From Variovorax sp. SG517 (GTDB lineage: Bacteria > Pseudomonadota > Gammaproteobacteria > Burkholderiales > Burkholderiaceae_C): a stretch of 64,000 nt of DNA. A model generated the notes under the pieces. It was not told the origin of the DNA. It saw only the letters and a program-made list of their open reading frames with translations, and searched no databases. Shown here piece by piece: positions 16,228 to 25,899 of the stretch. The position numbers and the translations under genes were made by a program. Numbering within the stretch: position 1 is the first letter of the stretch; every line of letters begins with the position of its first letter. The stretch lies in the NCBI RefSeq assembly GCF_013376045.1, contig NZ_JABMJG010000001.1:434001-498000 (forward strand), read 5' to 3'.

Positions 16228-17218
16228 CGAACAGGGAACCCGCAAGAGCGCCATCCTTCTGATGGCCCTGGGCGAAGACCGCGCCGCCGCCGCGCTGCAC
16301 CAGCTGCCCACCTCCGAGGTGCAGGCGCTGGGCCTCGCGATGTCGAAGCTCAGCTCCGTCTCCAAGGACGAGCTGGCCGCGGTGCTCGCCGAATTCCGCC
16401 AGGAGACCGAGCAGCTCTCGGCCCTGCACCTGGGCTCGACCAGCTACATCCGCGCCGTGCTCAAGAAGGCGCTGGGCGACGACCGCGCGAGCAACCTGCT
16501 GGAAGACATCCTGCAGCCCGACGAGCCGCGCGGCGGGATCGAGCGCCTCAATGAGCTGGAGGCCGGCGAAGTGGCCGAGCTGATCCGCGACGAGCATCCG
16601 CAGATCCTCGCGACGCTGGTCGTGCACCTGGACCGCATGAAGGCCTCGGAAGTGCTCGAGAAGCTGCCGCCGCGCCTGCGCCACGACGTGATCATGCGCG
16701 TGGCCACCTTCGGCGGGGTGCAGCCCTCGGCGCTCAACGAGCTGACCGACGTGCTCACCGAGATGCTCGCCGGCCAGGGCGTGCGCCGCAGCCGCCTGGG
16801 CGGCGTGCGCACCGCGGCCGAGATCGTCAACCTCATGAGCACGAGCGTGGAGGAAGAAGCCATCGCCCACGTGCGCGAGCAGGACGAAGCGCTGGCCCAG
16901 CGCATCGTCGACGAGATGTTCGTGTTCGAGAACCTGCTGGGCCTGGAAGACCGCAGCATCCAGCGCCTGCTCAAGGACATCGAGAGCGACTCGCTCATCA
17001 TCGCGCTCAAGGGCGCGCCGATGGAGCTGCGCGACAAGTTCCTCAACAACATGTCGCAACGCGCCGCCGAGACGCTGCGCGAGGACATGGAGCTGCGCGG
17101 CCCCGTGCGCGTGTCGCAGGTCGAGACCGAGCAGAAGGCCATCCTGCAGGTCGCCCGCCGCCTTGCGGAGGCCGGCGAAATCGTGATCGCAACGCCTGGC
17201 ACCGATGAGTTCGTCTGA
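16220..17218 (+). CDS. fliG: FliG motor switch protein
   Basis: FliG receives torque from MotA and links the MS ring to FliM. The 332-residue protein has all three domains: an N-terminal FliF-binding part (KSAILLMALGEDRAA), the middle-domain motif DEHPQILATLVVHLD, and the C-terminal torque helix with FENLLGLEDRSIQRLLKDI. Length equals that of E. coli FliG. It overlaps both neighbours. Confidence 0.97.
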   Translation: MSSEQGTRKSAILLMALGEDRAAAALHQLPTSEVQALGLAMSKLSSVSKDELAAVLAEFRQETEQLSALHLGSTSYIRAVLKKALGDDRASNLLEDILQPDEPRGGIERLNELEAGEVAELIRDEHPQILATLVVHLDRMKASEVLEKLPPRLRHDVIMRVATFGGVQPSALNELTDVLTEMLAGQGVRRSRLGGVRTAAEIVNLMSTSVEEEAIAHVREQDEALAQRIVDEMFVFENLLGLEDRSIQRLLKDIESDSLIIALKGAPMELRDKFLNNMSQRAAETLREDMELRGPVRVSQVETEQKAILQVARRLAEAGEIVIATPGTDEFV

Positions 17219-18047
17219 CACCACCGCCAGCGCCTTCGGCGATTCGCGCGAGCGCCTCGCCGCCATCCACGCCGCCGCGCGCCATGCGGCCGGCGGCCCG
17301 AGGGTCGCGCGCCCACTGCCCGCCGCGGTGAACCCGCCAGCGCTCTCCGCATGGGAGCGCTGGGAGATGGGCACCATCGACGGCAGCCCGAAGCCATCCG
17401 TTGGCCGCAAGGCCGCCGAGCGCAGGAACGCGCCGCTCCAGCCAACCCAGCCGCCCCAGCCGAAGATCGACCTGGCCGACCTCGCGCGCATCCGCATGGA
17501 GGCCCGCATCGACGGCGAGGCGGAGGGCCGCGCCGCGGGCCTCGCCACGGGCCTCGCGGAAGGCCGCGGGACGGGCCACACCGAGGGCCTGGCCACCGGC
17601 CTCGCCGCCGCAAGCGCGCATGCGGAACGCCTGCGCGCGCTGGCCCGGTCGCTGCCTGACGCGCTGCGCCGCGCGGAGGAAGAGCTTTCCAGCGCCGTGC
17701 TCGCGCTCGCGCTCGACGTGGCGCGCCAGGTGGTGCACCGCACGCTGAAGGCCGAGCCCGAATGGGTGCTGCCCGTGGTGCGCGACCTGCTCAACACCGA
17801 GCCCGCGCTGCGCGGCGAGCCGCGCCTGCTGCTGCATCCCGACGACGTGGCGCTGGTGAGAAGCAGCCTCGGCGAGGAGATCGAGGCCGCCGGCTGGCAA
17901 GTGCGCGCCGACGACGCCATCACGCGCGGCGGCTGCCGCGTGCAGTCGGCCACCGGCGAGCTCGACGGCACGCTGGAGACGCGATGGAAACGCGTCGCCT
18001 CCGCGCTCGACGGCGACGCCGACGGACAACCGGCCGAGGCACCATGA
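17205..18047 (+). CDS. fliH: FliH export ATPase regulator
   Basis: FliH binds FliI and anchors the ATPase at the export gate. The 280-residue protein has a short N-terminal segment, a Gly-repeat helix rich in GxxxG steps (about residues 106-135, for example [20 protein letters not shown]) and a C-terminal FliH/YscL domain. The Gly-repeat helix is typical of FliH. It is longer than E. coli FliH because of the N-terminal linker. It overlaps fliG by 14 nt and fliI by ATGA. Confidence 0.93.
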   Translation: MSSSDTTASAFGDSRERLAAIHAAARHAAGGPRVARPLPAAVNPPALSAWERWEMGTIDGSPKPSVGRKAAERRNAPLQPTQPPQPKIDLADLARIRMEARIDGEAEGRAAGLATGLAEGRGTGHTEGLATGLAAASAHAERLRALARSLPDALRRAEEELSSAVLALALDVARQVVHRTLKAEPEWVLPVVRDLLNTEPALRGEPRLLLHPDDVALVRSSLGEEIEAAGWQVRADDAITRGGCRVQSATGELDGTLETRWKRVASALDGDADGQPAEAP

Positions 18048-19528
18048 CGAGCATGCAGGCCCCCACCGCAGCCGCCGCGACCGCCGCCCCCAACCCGCAC
18101 CTTCAGGCGGTGCTCGGCACGCTGGAGAAGGCGCGCGCCAGCATCGCGCGCTGCGAGACCACCATCGCCTCGGGCCGCCTCACGCGCGCCGTGGGGCTGG
18201 TGCTGGAGGCCGTGGGCCTGCAGCTGCCCGTGGGCAGCGACTGCCTGATCGAGCTGCCGCCCGGCCATCCGCAGCGGCATGCCGAAGCCGAGGTGGTGGG
18301 CTTCGCCGGCGACCGGCTCTTTTTGATGTCGCAGACCGAAGTCGCCGGCCTGCTGCCGGGCGCGCGCGTGTACGCACGGCCCGGCGCACCCGAGCCCGAC
18401 GAGAAGGGATCGACCGGCAACGCCCACACCAAGCGCCTGCCGGTGGGCGAAGGCATGCTCGGCCGCGTGGTCGATGCGGCCGGCCGGCCGCTGGACGGCC
18501 TTGGCCCGCTCGACGTGGCGCGCAAGGTGCCACTGAGCTCGCCGCCGGTCAACCCGCTGTCGCGCGCGCCCATCGACTCGGTGCTCGACGTGGGCGTGCG
18601 CGCCATCAACGCGATGCTCACCGTGGGGCGCGGCCAGCGCATGGGCCTGTTCGCCGGCTCCGGCGTGGGCAAGAGCGTGCTGCTGGGCATGATGGCGCGC
18701 TACACCAGCGCAGAGGTCATCGTGGTCGGCCTGATCGGCGAACGCGGCCGCGAGGTGAAGGACTTCATCGAGAACACGCTGGGCGAGGAAGGCCTGGCCC
18801 GCGCGGTGGTGGTGGCGGCGCCGGCCGACAACTCGCCGCTGCTGCGCCTGCAGGGCGCGGCCTACGCGACCTGCCTGGCCGAATACTTCCGCGACCGCGG
18901 CAAGGACGTGCTGCTCATCATGGACTCGCTCACCCGCTACGCGATGGCGCAGCGCGAGATCGCGCTGGCTGTGGGCGAGCCGCCCGCCACCAAGGGCTAT
19001 CCGCCATCGGTGTTCGCCAAGCTGCCCGCGCTGGTGGAACGCGCCGGCAACGGCGCGCGCGACGCGAACGGACGCGGGGGCTCCATCACCGCCTTCTACA
19101 CGGTGCTGTCGGAAGGCGACGACCAGCAGGACCCCATCGCCGACTCGGCGCGCGCCATTCTGGACGGCCACGTGGTGCTCTCGCGCACGCTGGCCGAGTC
19201 CGGGCACTACCCCGCCATCGACATCGAGGCCTCCATCAGCCGCGCCATGACCGCGCTGATCCCGTCCTCACAGTTCGACACCGTGCGCCGCTTCAAGCAG
19301 ATGCTCTCGCGCTACCAGCGCAACCGCGACCTCATCAGCGTGGGCGCCTACGCGCCCGGCCACGACCTGCAGCTCGACCAGGCGATCGCGATGTACCCGC
19401 GCATCGAGGGGCTGCTGCAGCAGTCGATGGACGAGCGCGCGGGCTACGAGGAGTCGATCGCGCACCTCGAGAGCCTGTTCGCGCCCGACGCACGCGCCCC
19501 CTCAACGCAAAAACTCCAGAAGACATGA
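18044..19528 (+). CDS. fliI: FliI flagellar export ATPase
   Basis: FliI is the hexameric ATPase of the flagellar type III export system. The 494-residue protein has the Walker A motif [13 protein letters not shown], the Walker B region [18 protein letters not shown], and the family signature [16 protein letters not shown]. The ATG at 18044 overlaps the fliH stop by ATGA and gives the usual length; the upstream open frame is a shadow of fliH. It couples by ATGA to fliJ. Confidence 0.97.
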   Translation: MTSMQAPTAAAATAAPNPHLQAVLGTLEKARASIARCETTIASGRLTRAVGLVLEAVGLQLPVGSDCLIELPPGHPQRHAEAEVVGFAGDRLFLMSQTEVAGLLPGARVYARPGAPEPDEKGSTGNAHTKRLPVGEGMLGRVVDAAGRPLDGLGPLDVARKVPLSSPPVNPLSRAPIDSVLDVGVRAINAMLTVGRGQRMGLFAGSGVGKSVLLGMMARYTSAEVIVVGLIGERGREVKDFIENTLGEEGLARAVVVAAPADNSPLLRLQGAAYATCLAEYFRDRGKDVLLIMDSLTRYAMAQREIALAVGEPPATKGYPPSVFAKLPALVERAGNGARDANGRGGSITAFYTVLSEGDDQQDPIADSARAILDGHVVLSRTLAESGHYPAIDIEASISRAMTALIPSSQFDTVRRFKQMLSRYQRNRDLISVGAYAPGHDLQLDQAIAMYPRIEGLLQQSMDERAGYEESIAHLESLFAPDARAPSTQKLQKT

Positions 19529-19980
19529 CACGCAAGCTCCCCCTCGGCATGCTGATCGACCTGGCGCACACGCAGACCGACGACGCCGCCCGGCGCCTGG
19601 GCGCGCTGCAGAACGCGCACCTCGATGCCCGCCAGAAGCTCGAACTGCTGCTGCAGTACCGGCAGGACTACCACGACCAGCTCGACGCCCTGATGCGCGA
19701 CGGCCTCGCTTCCTCGCAGTGGCGCAACTACCGCAACTTCCTCGGCACGCTGGACGGCGCCATCGAGCAGCAGCGCGCCATCGCCGCCCAGACCGAGAGC
19801 CGGCTGGACCACGGCCGCACCGACTGGCAGCAGCAGAAGCGCCGCCTGAGCTCCTTCGACACGCTGGCCGAGCGCGTGCGCATGCAGGAAATGATGGCCG
19901 AGGCCAAGCGCGAGCAGCGCGACAGCGACGAGCGCGCCGCGCGCAAGTTCTTCGACCGCGCCTCGCACCCGACGCTTTGA
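19525..19980 (+). CDS. fliJ: FliJ export chaperone and ATPase stalk
   Basis: FliJ is the coiled-coil stalk inside the FliI hexamer and an escort for export chaperones. The 151-residue product is almost entirely charged amphipathic helix, with [17 protein letters not shown] and [17 protein letters not shown] typical of FliJ. It overlaps fliI by ATGA and ends 34 nt before fliK. Confidence 0.93.
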   Translation: MTRKLPLGMLIDLAHTQTDDAARRLGALQNAHLDARQKLELLLQYRQDYHDQLDALMRDGLASSQWRNYRNFLGTLDGAIEQQRAIAAQTESRLDHGRTDWQQQKRRLSSFDTLAERVRMQEMMAEAKREQRDSDERAARKFFDRASHPTL

Positions 19981-20014
19981 GCCACGCCGACCGAATCTCC
20001 ACGCAGGAACCGAC

Positions 20015-21460
20015 ATGACTTCCATGATCACGCCCCCCGTCATGACGAACGCCGCCGCCCAGCCGGCTGCGCAGGCCGGCACGCGCAGCCGCGCCGCCGA
20101 CGAGGACCAGGGCCGCAGCTTCGGCGCGGCGCTGGAGCGCTCGCGCTCGAACAACACCGGTGAAACCGCGCAGGGCGGCACCCAGGATGCCGCCGCGCTG
20201 GACCCCAAGCCGGCGCGCAAGCCCGGCGCGGACGAAGACGCGAAGGACGACGGCACCTTGCCCGCCGACCCGAACCTCGCCTTTCTCGCGCCGCCGAACT
20301 CGCCGCTGCATGCGCTGACGCTCGCGGGACGCGCCGCCCGGAAACAGGGCGGCGACGGCGCGACGGATGCAACTGCCGCCGCTGCGGCGACCGCAACCAC
20401 GGCGAAGGACATTGCACTGGACCCCGCCCTGCTGGATCCCGCCGCGAAGACGCTCGCTGGCGATGCGGTCGCCACGGCCATCGATGCCAAGGCCGTCCCA
20501 GAAGCCGCAGCCGCCGCGAAGGACTCCGCCGCGAAGCCCGAGACATCGCAGACATCGGCGTTGCCCAGCACCCAGGCCGCCGCCGCGCAGCCCGACGCCG
20601 CCCAGGCCACTTCGCTGCACGAACTCGCCCGCGCCGCCATCGCCGCGCAGACCATGAGCACGGGTTTCGCGAAGCCCGCATCCACGCCCGTCGGCGCCCC
20701 CGTGGGCACCGCCGCGATCGGCCGCGCCGCCGGCTCGCGCGCTCCCGTGAGCACGACCACTGCCGAACAGCTCGCGAGCGCCGCGCAACCCGCAGCCGCT
20801 GGCGACGCGCAGGCCGACAAGGCTGCCCCTGTCGTGGTGACTGCCGCGGCCTCCGGCAGCGCGGACAGCGCGGACAGCCAGCCCGCCGTGCCGCCCGCCG
20901 CGCTCCAGCAGCCGGCGCCGGCGACGACGGCCGCGTCGGAGCACGCGAGCGAGGCAAGCGCCACGGCACGCACTTCCGTGCACACCATCGCCCCCGAAGT
21001 CGGCAGCGACAAGTGGGCACCGGCCCTGGGCCAGCACCTGGCGCGCATGAGCACCAGCGGCAGCCACACGGCGGAGCTCAACCTGAACCCCGCGGGCCTC
21101 GGCCCGCTCAAGGTCACGCTGTCGATGGGCGACAACCAGGCGCAGGCCATGTTCGTCTCGGCGCACGAGAGCGTGCGCAAGGCAGTCGAGGCCGCGCTGC
21201 CGCAGCTGCGCAACTCGCTGTCGGAGCAAGGCATCACGCTGGGCCAGGCATCGGTGGGCGCGGAGACGCGCCAGCCCTTCGGCAACGGCGCCGCGTTCGC
21301 GCAGCAGCAGGGCCAGCAGCAGCACGGCGCAGCCCGGCAGCAGGCCGCATCGTCCTACCCCGGGGCGGACCGCACGGTCGCAGGTGCGTCGGCGGCTGCG
21401 GCAGCCGTGCGCCCAGCCGCACCCGGCCACGCACGCTCCGGCGTCGACACCTTCGCCTGA
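20015..21460 (+). CDS. fliK: FliK hook-length control protein
   Basis: FliK measures hook length and triggers the export switch through FlhB. The 481-residue protein has a long low-complexity Ala/Asp/Thr-rich part (about 1-340). The conserved Flg_hook domain follows, with TAELNLNPAGLGPLKVTLSM, AHESVRKAVEAALPQLRNSL and GITLGQASVG. A Gln/Ala-rich tail follows. It closes the fliFGHIJK unit. A second FliK-like protein lies at 7847-9154. Confidence 0.94.
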   Translation: MTSMITPPVMTNAAAQPAAQAGTRSRAADEDQGRSFGAALERSRSNNTGETAQGGTQDAAALDPKPARKPGADEDAKDDGTLPADPNLAFLAPPNSPLHALTLAGRAARKQGGDGATDATAAAAATATTAKDIALDPALLDPAAKTLAGDAVATAIDAKAVPEAAAAAKDSAAKPETSQTSALPSTQAAAAQPDAAQATSLHELARAAIAAQTMSTGFAKPASTPVGAPVGTAAIGRAAGSRAPVSTTTAEQLASAAQPAAAGDAQADKAAPVVVTAAASGSADSADSQPAVPPAALQQPAPATTAASEHASEASATARTSVHTIAPEVGSDKWAPALGQHLARMSTSGSHTAELNLNPAGLGPLKVTLSMGDNQAQAMFVSAHESVRKAVEAALPQLRNSLSEQGITLGQASVGAETRQPFGNGAAFAQQQGQQQHGAARQQAASSYPGADRTVAGASAAAAAVRPAAPGHARSGVDTFA

Positions 21461-21622
21461 GGCCCGCCAACTCACGCCACCCCTTCGCCCCGCGCGCAAC
21501 GAGGTCGCCGCCCGCCCGGCGCCTCGCAATGAACGGATATGAAACGCCTTTGTGCGCTTGTTCGGCCGTTCGTCCGCGCGGGACTTCGCAAAGAATAGAT
21601 CGGACAAGAAAACCGCTTCACC
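21461..21622. other. fliK-fliL intergenic gap
   Basis: This 162-nt gap may hold a promoter for fliLMNOPQR. The stretch from about 21530 to 21622 is less GC-rich than its neighbours. I could not identify a clear promoter or terminator. Confidence 0.35.
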
Positions 21623-22126
21623 ATGGCTCCCCCAACAACTGTCGCAACCGCCTCCCTGCCGGCCCCGGCCCGCTCATCGAAGCTGCTGATCTGGATCGTG
21701 GTCGCCGTCGGCCTCGCCGCGGCAGCCGGTGCCGCCGCCTACTTCCTTCTTCCCCGCTTCACGGGCGGCGGGGCTTCCGCCGCCGAGGCGCCCAAGCCGT
21801 CCGCGCCCGAGAAGCCCATCTTCGTGATGCTGGACCCGCTCACCGTCAACCTGCAGGCCGAGGGCCGCAGCCGCTTCCTGCAGATCGGCATGGCGCTGCG
21901 CGTGCGCGACGAGCGCGCCAAGGCGCAGATCGTCGAGTTCATGCCCGAGCTGCGCAGCCGCCTGCTGGTGCTGCTGTCGAACCGCCCGCCCGAGTCGCTG
22001 GTCACGCCCGAGGACAAGGCCAAGCTGGCCGGCGAGATCCGCACCGCGCTGAACGCGCCGCTCACGCCCGAGACGCCCGAGCTGGGCATCTCCAGCGTCT
22101 CGTTCAACATCTTCGTCGTGCAGTGA
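21623..22126 (+). CDS. fliL: FliL stator-associated membrane protein
   Basis: FliL is a single-pass inner-membrane protein around the stator that supports torque. The 167-residue product has one membrane helix near the N-terminus (LLIWIVVAVGLAAAAGAAAY). The periplasmic domain has VMLDPLTVNLQAEGRSRFLQ, FMPELRSRLLVLLSNRPPE and the terminal SVSFNIFVVQ, all typical of FliL. It begins the fliLMNOPQR block. Confidence 0.95.
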   Translation: MAPPTTVATASLPAPARSSKLLIWIVVAVGLAAAAGAAAYFLLPRFTGGGASAAEAPKPSAPEKPIFVMLDPLTVNLQAEGRSRFLQIGMALRVRDERAKAQIVEFMPELRSRLLVLLSNRPPESLVTPEDKAKLAGEIRTALNAPLTPETPELGISSVSFNIFVVQ

Positions 22127-22162
22127 GCACCACGTCATCTTTCTCCGGACGACAAGCGATCC

Positions 22163-23161
22163 ATGGCGTATGAACAGGTGCTCTCGCAGGACGAGGTCGA
22201 CGCGCTTCTGCAGGGCGTCACCGGCGACGTCGACCAGGCGGCTCCCCCGCCACCGCCCAAGGACGGCCTGCCCGCCTACGACCTCGGCGCGCCCGACCGC
22301 GTGGTGCGCAACCGCATGCACACGCTGGAGGTCATCAACGACCGCTTCGCGCGCGGCCTGCGCGGCGCGCTGCTGAACTTCATGCGGCGCAGCCCCGACA
22401 TCTCGGTGGGGCCGGTGCAGATCCAGCAGTTCGGCGAGTTCGTGCGGCACCTGCCGGTGCCCGCGAACATCAACATGATCCACATGAAGCCGCTGCGCGG
22501 CACGGCCCTCTTCGTGTTCGACCCGAAGCTGGTGTTCCTCGTGGTGGACAACCTCTTCGGCAGCGACGGGCGCTACCACGTGCGCGTGGAAGGCCGCGAC
22601 TTCACGCGCACCGAGCAGCGCATCATCAAGCGCCTGCTCGACCTGTCGCTGCAGTGCTATGGCGACGCATGGCAGCCGGTGTTCCCACTGGACTTCGACT
22701 ACGTGCGCGCCGAGATGCACGGCAAGCTCGCCAACATCGTCGCGCCCAACGAGGTGGTGATCAACACCACGCTGCAGATCGAGTTCGGCCCCGTGGGCGG
22801 CTTCCTGCACGTGTGCCTGCCCTACTCGATGATCGAGCCGATCCGCGACCTGCTCTCGAACCCCATCCAGGACGAGGTCGAGGTCGACAAGCGCTGGGTG
22901 ACGCAGATGTCGCGCCAGATGCAGTCGGCCGACGTCGAGCTGGTGGCCGACTTCGTCTCCATGCCCTCGACCATCGGCGAGGTGATGAAGCTGCGCGTCG
23001 GCGACGTGATCCCCATCGAGCTGCCCGAGACCGTCGTCGCCAAGGTCGGCGGCGTGCCGGTCATGGAGTGCGGCTACGGCACCTCCAACGAGCGCTACGC
23101 GCTGCGCGTGCAAAACATGATCTCCCATCAAGACAGCGACCTGAAGAACGAACATGACTGA
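22163..23161 (+). CDS. fliM: FliM motor switch protein
   Basis: FliM binds phospho-CheY and controls rotation direction. The 332-residue protein begins with the CheY-binding motif LSQDEVDALLQGV (about residues 7-19). It has the CheC-like middle domain with FVRHLPVPANINMIHMKPLR and GGFLHVCLPYSMIEPIRDLL, and a C-terminal SpoA domain. Its last 8 nt overlap fliN. Confidence 0.97.
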   Translation: MAYEQVLSQDEVDALLQGVTGDVDQAAPPPPPKDGLPAYDLGAPDRVVRNRMHTLEVINDRFARGLRGALLNFMRRSPDISVGPVQIQQFGEFVRHLPVPANINMIHMKPLRGTALFVFDPKLVFLVVDNLFGSDGRYHVRVEGRDFTRTEQRIIKRLLDLSLQCYGDAWQPVFPLDFDYVRAEMHGKLANIVAPNEVVINTTLQIEFGPVGGFLHVCLPYSMIEPIRDLLSNPIQDEVEVDKRWVTQMSRQMQSADVELVADFVSMPSTIGEVMKLRVGDVIPIELPETVVAKVGGVPVMECGYGTSNERYALRVQNMISHQDSDLKNEHD

Positions 23162-23606
23162 CAACACCTCTTCCGCAGGCAGCGACGCGGACGACTGGGC
23201 CGCGGCCCTGGCCGAACAGACCGCCGCGTCGGCAGCGCCGGCCCCGGCACCCGCCGTGGCACCGGCCACCGCGCAGGTCTTCCAGCAGATCCAGGACGCG
23301 CCGGCCGCCGCTGCGGCAGCCGCTGCAGCCGCCGCCGCACCGGTGGACATCGCGCGCGTGCTCGACGTGCCCGTGCAGCTCACCGCCGAGATCGGCCGCA
23401 CGCGTATCACCATCAAGAACCTGCTTCAGCTGTCGCAGGGCTCGGTGGTGGAGCTCGACGGCCTGGCCGGCCAACCGCTGGACGTGCTGATCAACGGCTA
23501 CCTCATCGCGCAGGGCGAGGTGGTGGTGGTGAACGAGAAGTACGGCATCCGCCTGACCGACATCGTCACCCCCTCCGAGCGCATGCAGAAGCTTGCACGG
23601 GCATGA
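23154..23606 (+). CDS. fliN: FliN motor switch protein
   Basis: FliN forms the bottom of the C ring and docks FliH. The 150-residue protein has an N-terminal segment, a poly-Ala linker (about residues 48-62) and the SpoA domain with ARVLDVPVQLTAEIGRTRI, GSVVELDGLAGQPLDVLING and EKYGIRLTDIV. Stop and start codons overlap with fliO. Confidence 0.96.
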   Translation: MTDNTSSAGSDADDWAAALAEQTAASAAPAPAPAVAPATAQVFQQIQDAPAAAAAAAAAAAAPVDIARVLDVPVQLTAEIGRTRITIKNLLQLSQGSVVELDGLAGQPLDVLINGYLIAQGEVVVVNEKYGIRLTDIVTPSERMQKLARA

Positions 23607-24028
23607 GTCTTCCCACCGTGCCCACGCCCGTCCATGAAGTGGCGCCGGCCGCCGTCGGCGCCTCGGGCCTGCTGCAGGCCGGCTTCGGCATGGCGGTGGT
23701 GGTCGGCCTGATCTTCCTGTGCGCCTGGGCGGCGCGGCGCTTCGGCCTGCAGCGCCTGGGCGGCGGGCAGTTCGTGAAAGTGGTGTCGAGCGCCGCCGTC
23801 GGCCAGCGCGAACGCGTGGTCGTGGTGGAAGTGGCCGACACCTGGCTGGTGCTGGGCGTCACGCCCAGCCAGGTCAACACGCTGCATACGCTGCCGGCGC
23901 AGGTACAGCCTCACGCCGCGCCGACGGCATTCGCCTCGACTGCAACTTCCGCCGCGCCCCGCGCGGTGGAGCTCTTCGCGCGCAAGCTGCGCGAATCCAT
24001 CTCCGGCAAGGCCAGTCCCGCTCCATGA
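23603..24028 (+). CDS. fliO: FliO export gate assembly protein
   Basis: FliO assists assembly of the FliP ring. The 141-residue protein has one membrane helix near residue 20-42 ([20 protein letters not shown]). A short cytoplasmic domain follows with [22 protein letters not shown] and [16 protein letters not shown], the FliO signature. It overlaps fliN and fliP by ATGA. Confidence 0.93.
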   Translation: MSLPTVPTPVHEVAPAAVGASGLLQAGFGMAVVVGLIFLCAWAARRFGLQRLGGGQFVKVVSSAAVGQRERVVVVEVADTWLVLGVTPSQVNTLHTLPAQVQPHAAPTAFASTATSAAPRAVELFARKLRESISGKASPAP

Positions 24029-24783
24029 AGCATCCCGCATTGCGCCGCGGCGTGCGCGCCGCGCTGCTCCTGCTCGCCGCCACGCTGCCGGCCGCCGCCT
24101 GGACGCAGGGCCTGCCCGGCATCACCAGCACGCCCGGCCCCGGCGGCAGCCAGACCTGGTCGCTGAGCGTGCAGACCATGGTGCTGCTGACCTCGCTCAC
24201 CTTCCTGCCCGCGCTGCTGCTGTCGATGACCAGCTTCACGCGCATCCTCATCGTGCTGGGCCTGCTGCGCACCGCCATCGGCACGCAGACCTCGCCGCCC
24301 AACCAGATCCTGGTGGGGCTGTCGCTCTTCCTCACCTTCTTCGTGATGGCCCCGGTGCTCGACAAGGCCTACGACGAGGCCTACAAGCCCTTCTCCGAAA
24401 ACAAGATAAGCGCAGAGAAGGCGCTGGAGCGCGGCATCGCGCCCTTCAAGACCTTCATGCTCAAGCAGACCCGCGAGGGCGACCTGGCACTCTTCGCGCG
24501 GCTGGCCAAGGTGCCCGAGATGCAGGGCCCAGAGGACGTGCCGCTGCGCATACTGCTGCCCTCCTTCGTCATCAGCGAGCTGAAGACGGCGTTCCAGATC
24601 GGCTTCACCATCTTCATACCCTTTCTCATCATCGACCTGGTGGTGGCCAGCGTGCTGATGTCCATGGGCATGATGATGGTGCCGCCGGCTTCCATCGCGC
24701 TGCCCTTCAAGCTGATGCTGTTCGTGCTGGCCGACGGCTGGCAGCTGCTCATCGGCGCGCTGGCGCAGAGCTTCTACCTCTAG
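24025..24783 (+). CDS. fliP: FliP export gate protein
   Basis: FliP forms the pentameric core of the export gate with FliQ and FliR. The 252-residue protein has a signal peptide ([19 protein letters not shown]). Four membrane helices follow, with the motifs [39 protein letters not shown] and [20 protein letters not shown]. The ATG at 24025 overlaps the fliO stop; the longer open frame is a shadow. Confidence 0.97.
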   Translation: MKHPALRRGVRAALLLLAATLPAAAWTQGLPGITSTPGPGGSQTWSLSVQTMVLLTSLTFLPALLLSMTSFTRILIVLGLLRTAIGTQTSPPNQILVGLSLFLTFFVMAPVLDKAYDEAYKPFSENKISAEKALERGIAPFKTFMLKQTREGDLALFARLAKVPEMQGPEDVPLRILLPSFVISELKTAFQIGFTIFIPFLIIDLVVASVLMSMGMMMVPPASIALPFKLMLFVLADGWQLLIGALAQSFYL

Positions 24784-24796
24784 GGCCCGAGCCGAG

Positions 24797-25066
24797 ATGA
24801 CACCCGAATCCGTCATGACCATGGGCCACCGGGCCATGGAGATCTCGCTGCTCATCGGCGCGCCGCTGCTGCTGGTGGCGCTCGTCATCGGCCTGATCGT
24901 GAGCATCTTCCAGGCAGCCACGCAGATCAACGAGACCACGCTGTCCTTCATTCCCAAGCTGCTCGCCGTGTTCGCGACGCTGGTGGTCGCGGGGCCGTGG
25001 ATGCTCGACCGCATGCTCGACTACATGCGCGTGCTGTTCTCCGGCATTCCGCTGCTGCTGAACTGA
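24797..25066 (+). CDS. fliQ: FliQ export gate protein
   Basis: FliQ is the small two-helix subunit of the export gate. The 89 residues match the family in length and sequence: MTPESVMTMGHRAMEISLLI, GLIVSIFQAATQINETTLSF and FVATL-like second-helix residues FATLVVAGPWML. It lies 13 nt after fliP. Confidence 0.96.
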   Translation: MTPESVMTMGHRAMEISLLIGAPLLLVALVIGLIVSIFQAATQINETTLSFIPKLLAVFATLVVAGPWMLDRMLDYMRVLFSGIPLLLN

Positions 25067-25095
25067 GCCCGCCCTGACGCGCGAGCCGACCTGAC

Positions 25096-25893
25096 GTGAC
25101 CCCGTCGATCATCTCGGTCACCTCGGCCCAGCTCGAGGGCTGGATGGTGGCTTTCCTCTGGCCCTTCGTGCGCATGCTCGCGCTGGTGAGCACCGCGCCC
25201 ATCTTCGGCGAGGCATGGGTGCCGCGGCCCGTGAAGGTGCTCATCGCCGCCATGCTGGCCTTCGTGGTCTCGCCCACCATCGGGCCGCTGCCCGAGGTGC
25301 CGGTGGTGTCCGCGGGCGGCGTGTGGATCATCGTGCAGCAGGTGCTGATCGGCGTGGCCATGGGCTTCACCGTGCGGCTCGTGTTCACCGCCGTGCTGGC
25401 CGCGGGGGAATACATCGGCCTGCAGATGGGCCTGTCGTTCGCATCCTTCTTCGACCCGATGAGCCACGGCAGCACCATGGTGGTGGCGCGGCTCTTGAAC
25501 ATGCTCGCGATGCTGATCTTCCTGGCGCTCGACGGCCACCTGCTGATGGTGAACGCGCTGGCCCAGAGTTTTCACACGCTGCCCATCGCCGATGCGCCGC
25601 TGGCTGCCGGGGGCTGGATGTTCCTGGTGCTGGCCGGCGCCGAGATCTTCGCGAGCGGGCTGATGCTGGCGCTGCCGCTCATCACCGCGCTGCTCACGCT
25701 CAACCTGGCAATGGGCATCCTGAACCGTGCATCGCCCCAGTTCAGCATCTTCGCGGTGGGGTTTCCGCTCACCTTGCTGGCGGGCATCTTCATGCTGCAG
25801 CTGCTGATGCCGAACCTCGGGGCGTTCCTGGAGCCGAGGTTCGGGGAAGCGATTGCCAATGCGCTGAGGTTCACGCAGGGCCTGCGGCCCTGA
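25096..25893 (+). CDS. fliR: FliR export gate protein
   Basis: FliR completes the FliPQR gate. The 265-residue protein has six hydrophobic segments, with WPFVRMLALVSTAPIFGE near residue 25, GEYIGLQMGLSFASFFDP near 115 and FPLTLLAGIFMLQLLMP toward the end. Translation starts at a GTG (25096), 29 nt after fliQ. It ends six bases before the stop of a convergent non-flagellar gene. flhB, flhA and flhF are not in the window. Confidence 0.95.
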   Translation: MTPSIISVTSAQLEGWMVAFLWPFVRMLALVSTAPIFGEAWVPRPVKVLIAAMLAFVVSPTIGPLPEVPVVSAGGVWIIVQQVLIGVAMGFTVRLVFTAVLAAGEYIGLQMGLSFASFFDPMSHGSTMVVARLLNMLAMLIFLALDGHLLMVNALAQSFHTLPIADAPLAAGGWMFLVLAGAEIFASGLMLALPLITALLTLNLAMGILNRASPQFSIFAVGFPLTLLAGIFMLQLLMPNLGAFLEPRFGEAIANALRFTQGLRP

Positions 25894-25899
25894 GCGGAA

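Noticed and set aside
15833..19207. Minus-strand open frame of 1124 codons across fliF-fliI
   Set aside because: It is an antisense shadow of fliFGHI with low-complexity composition.
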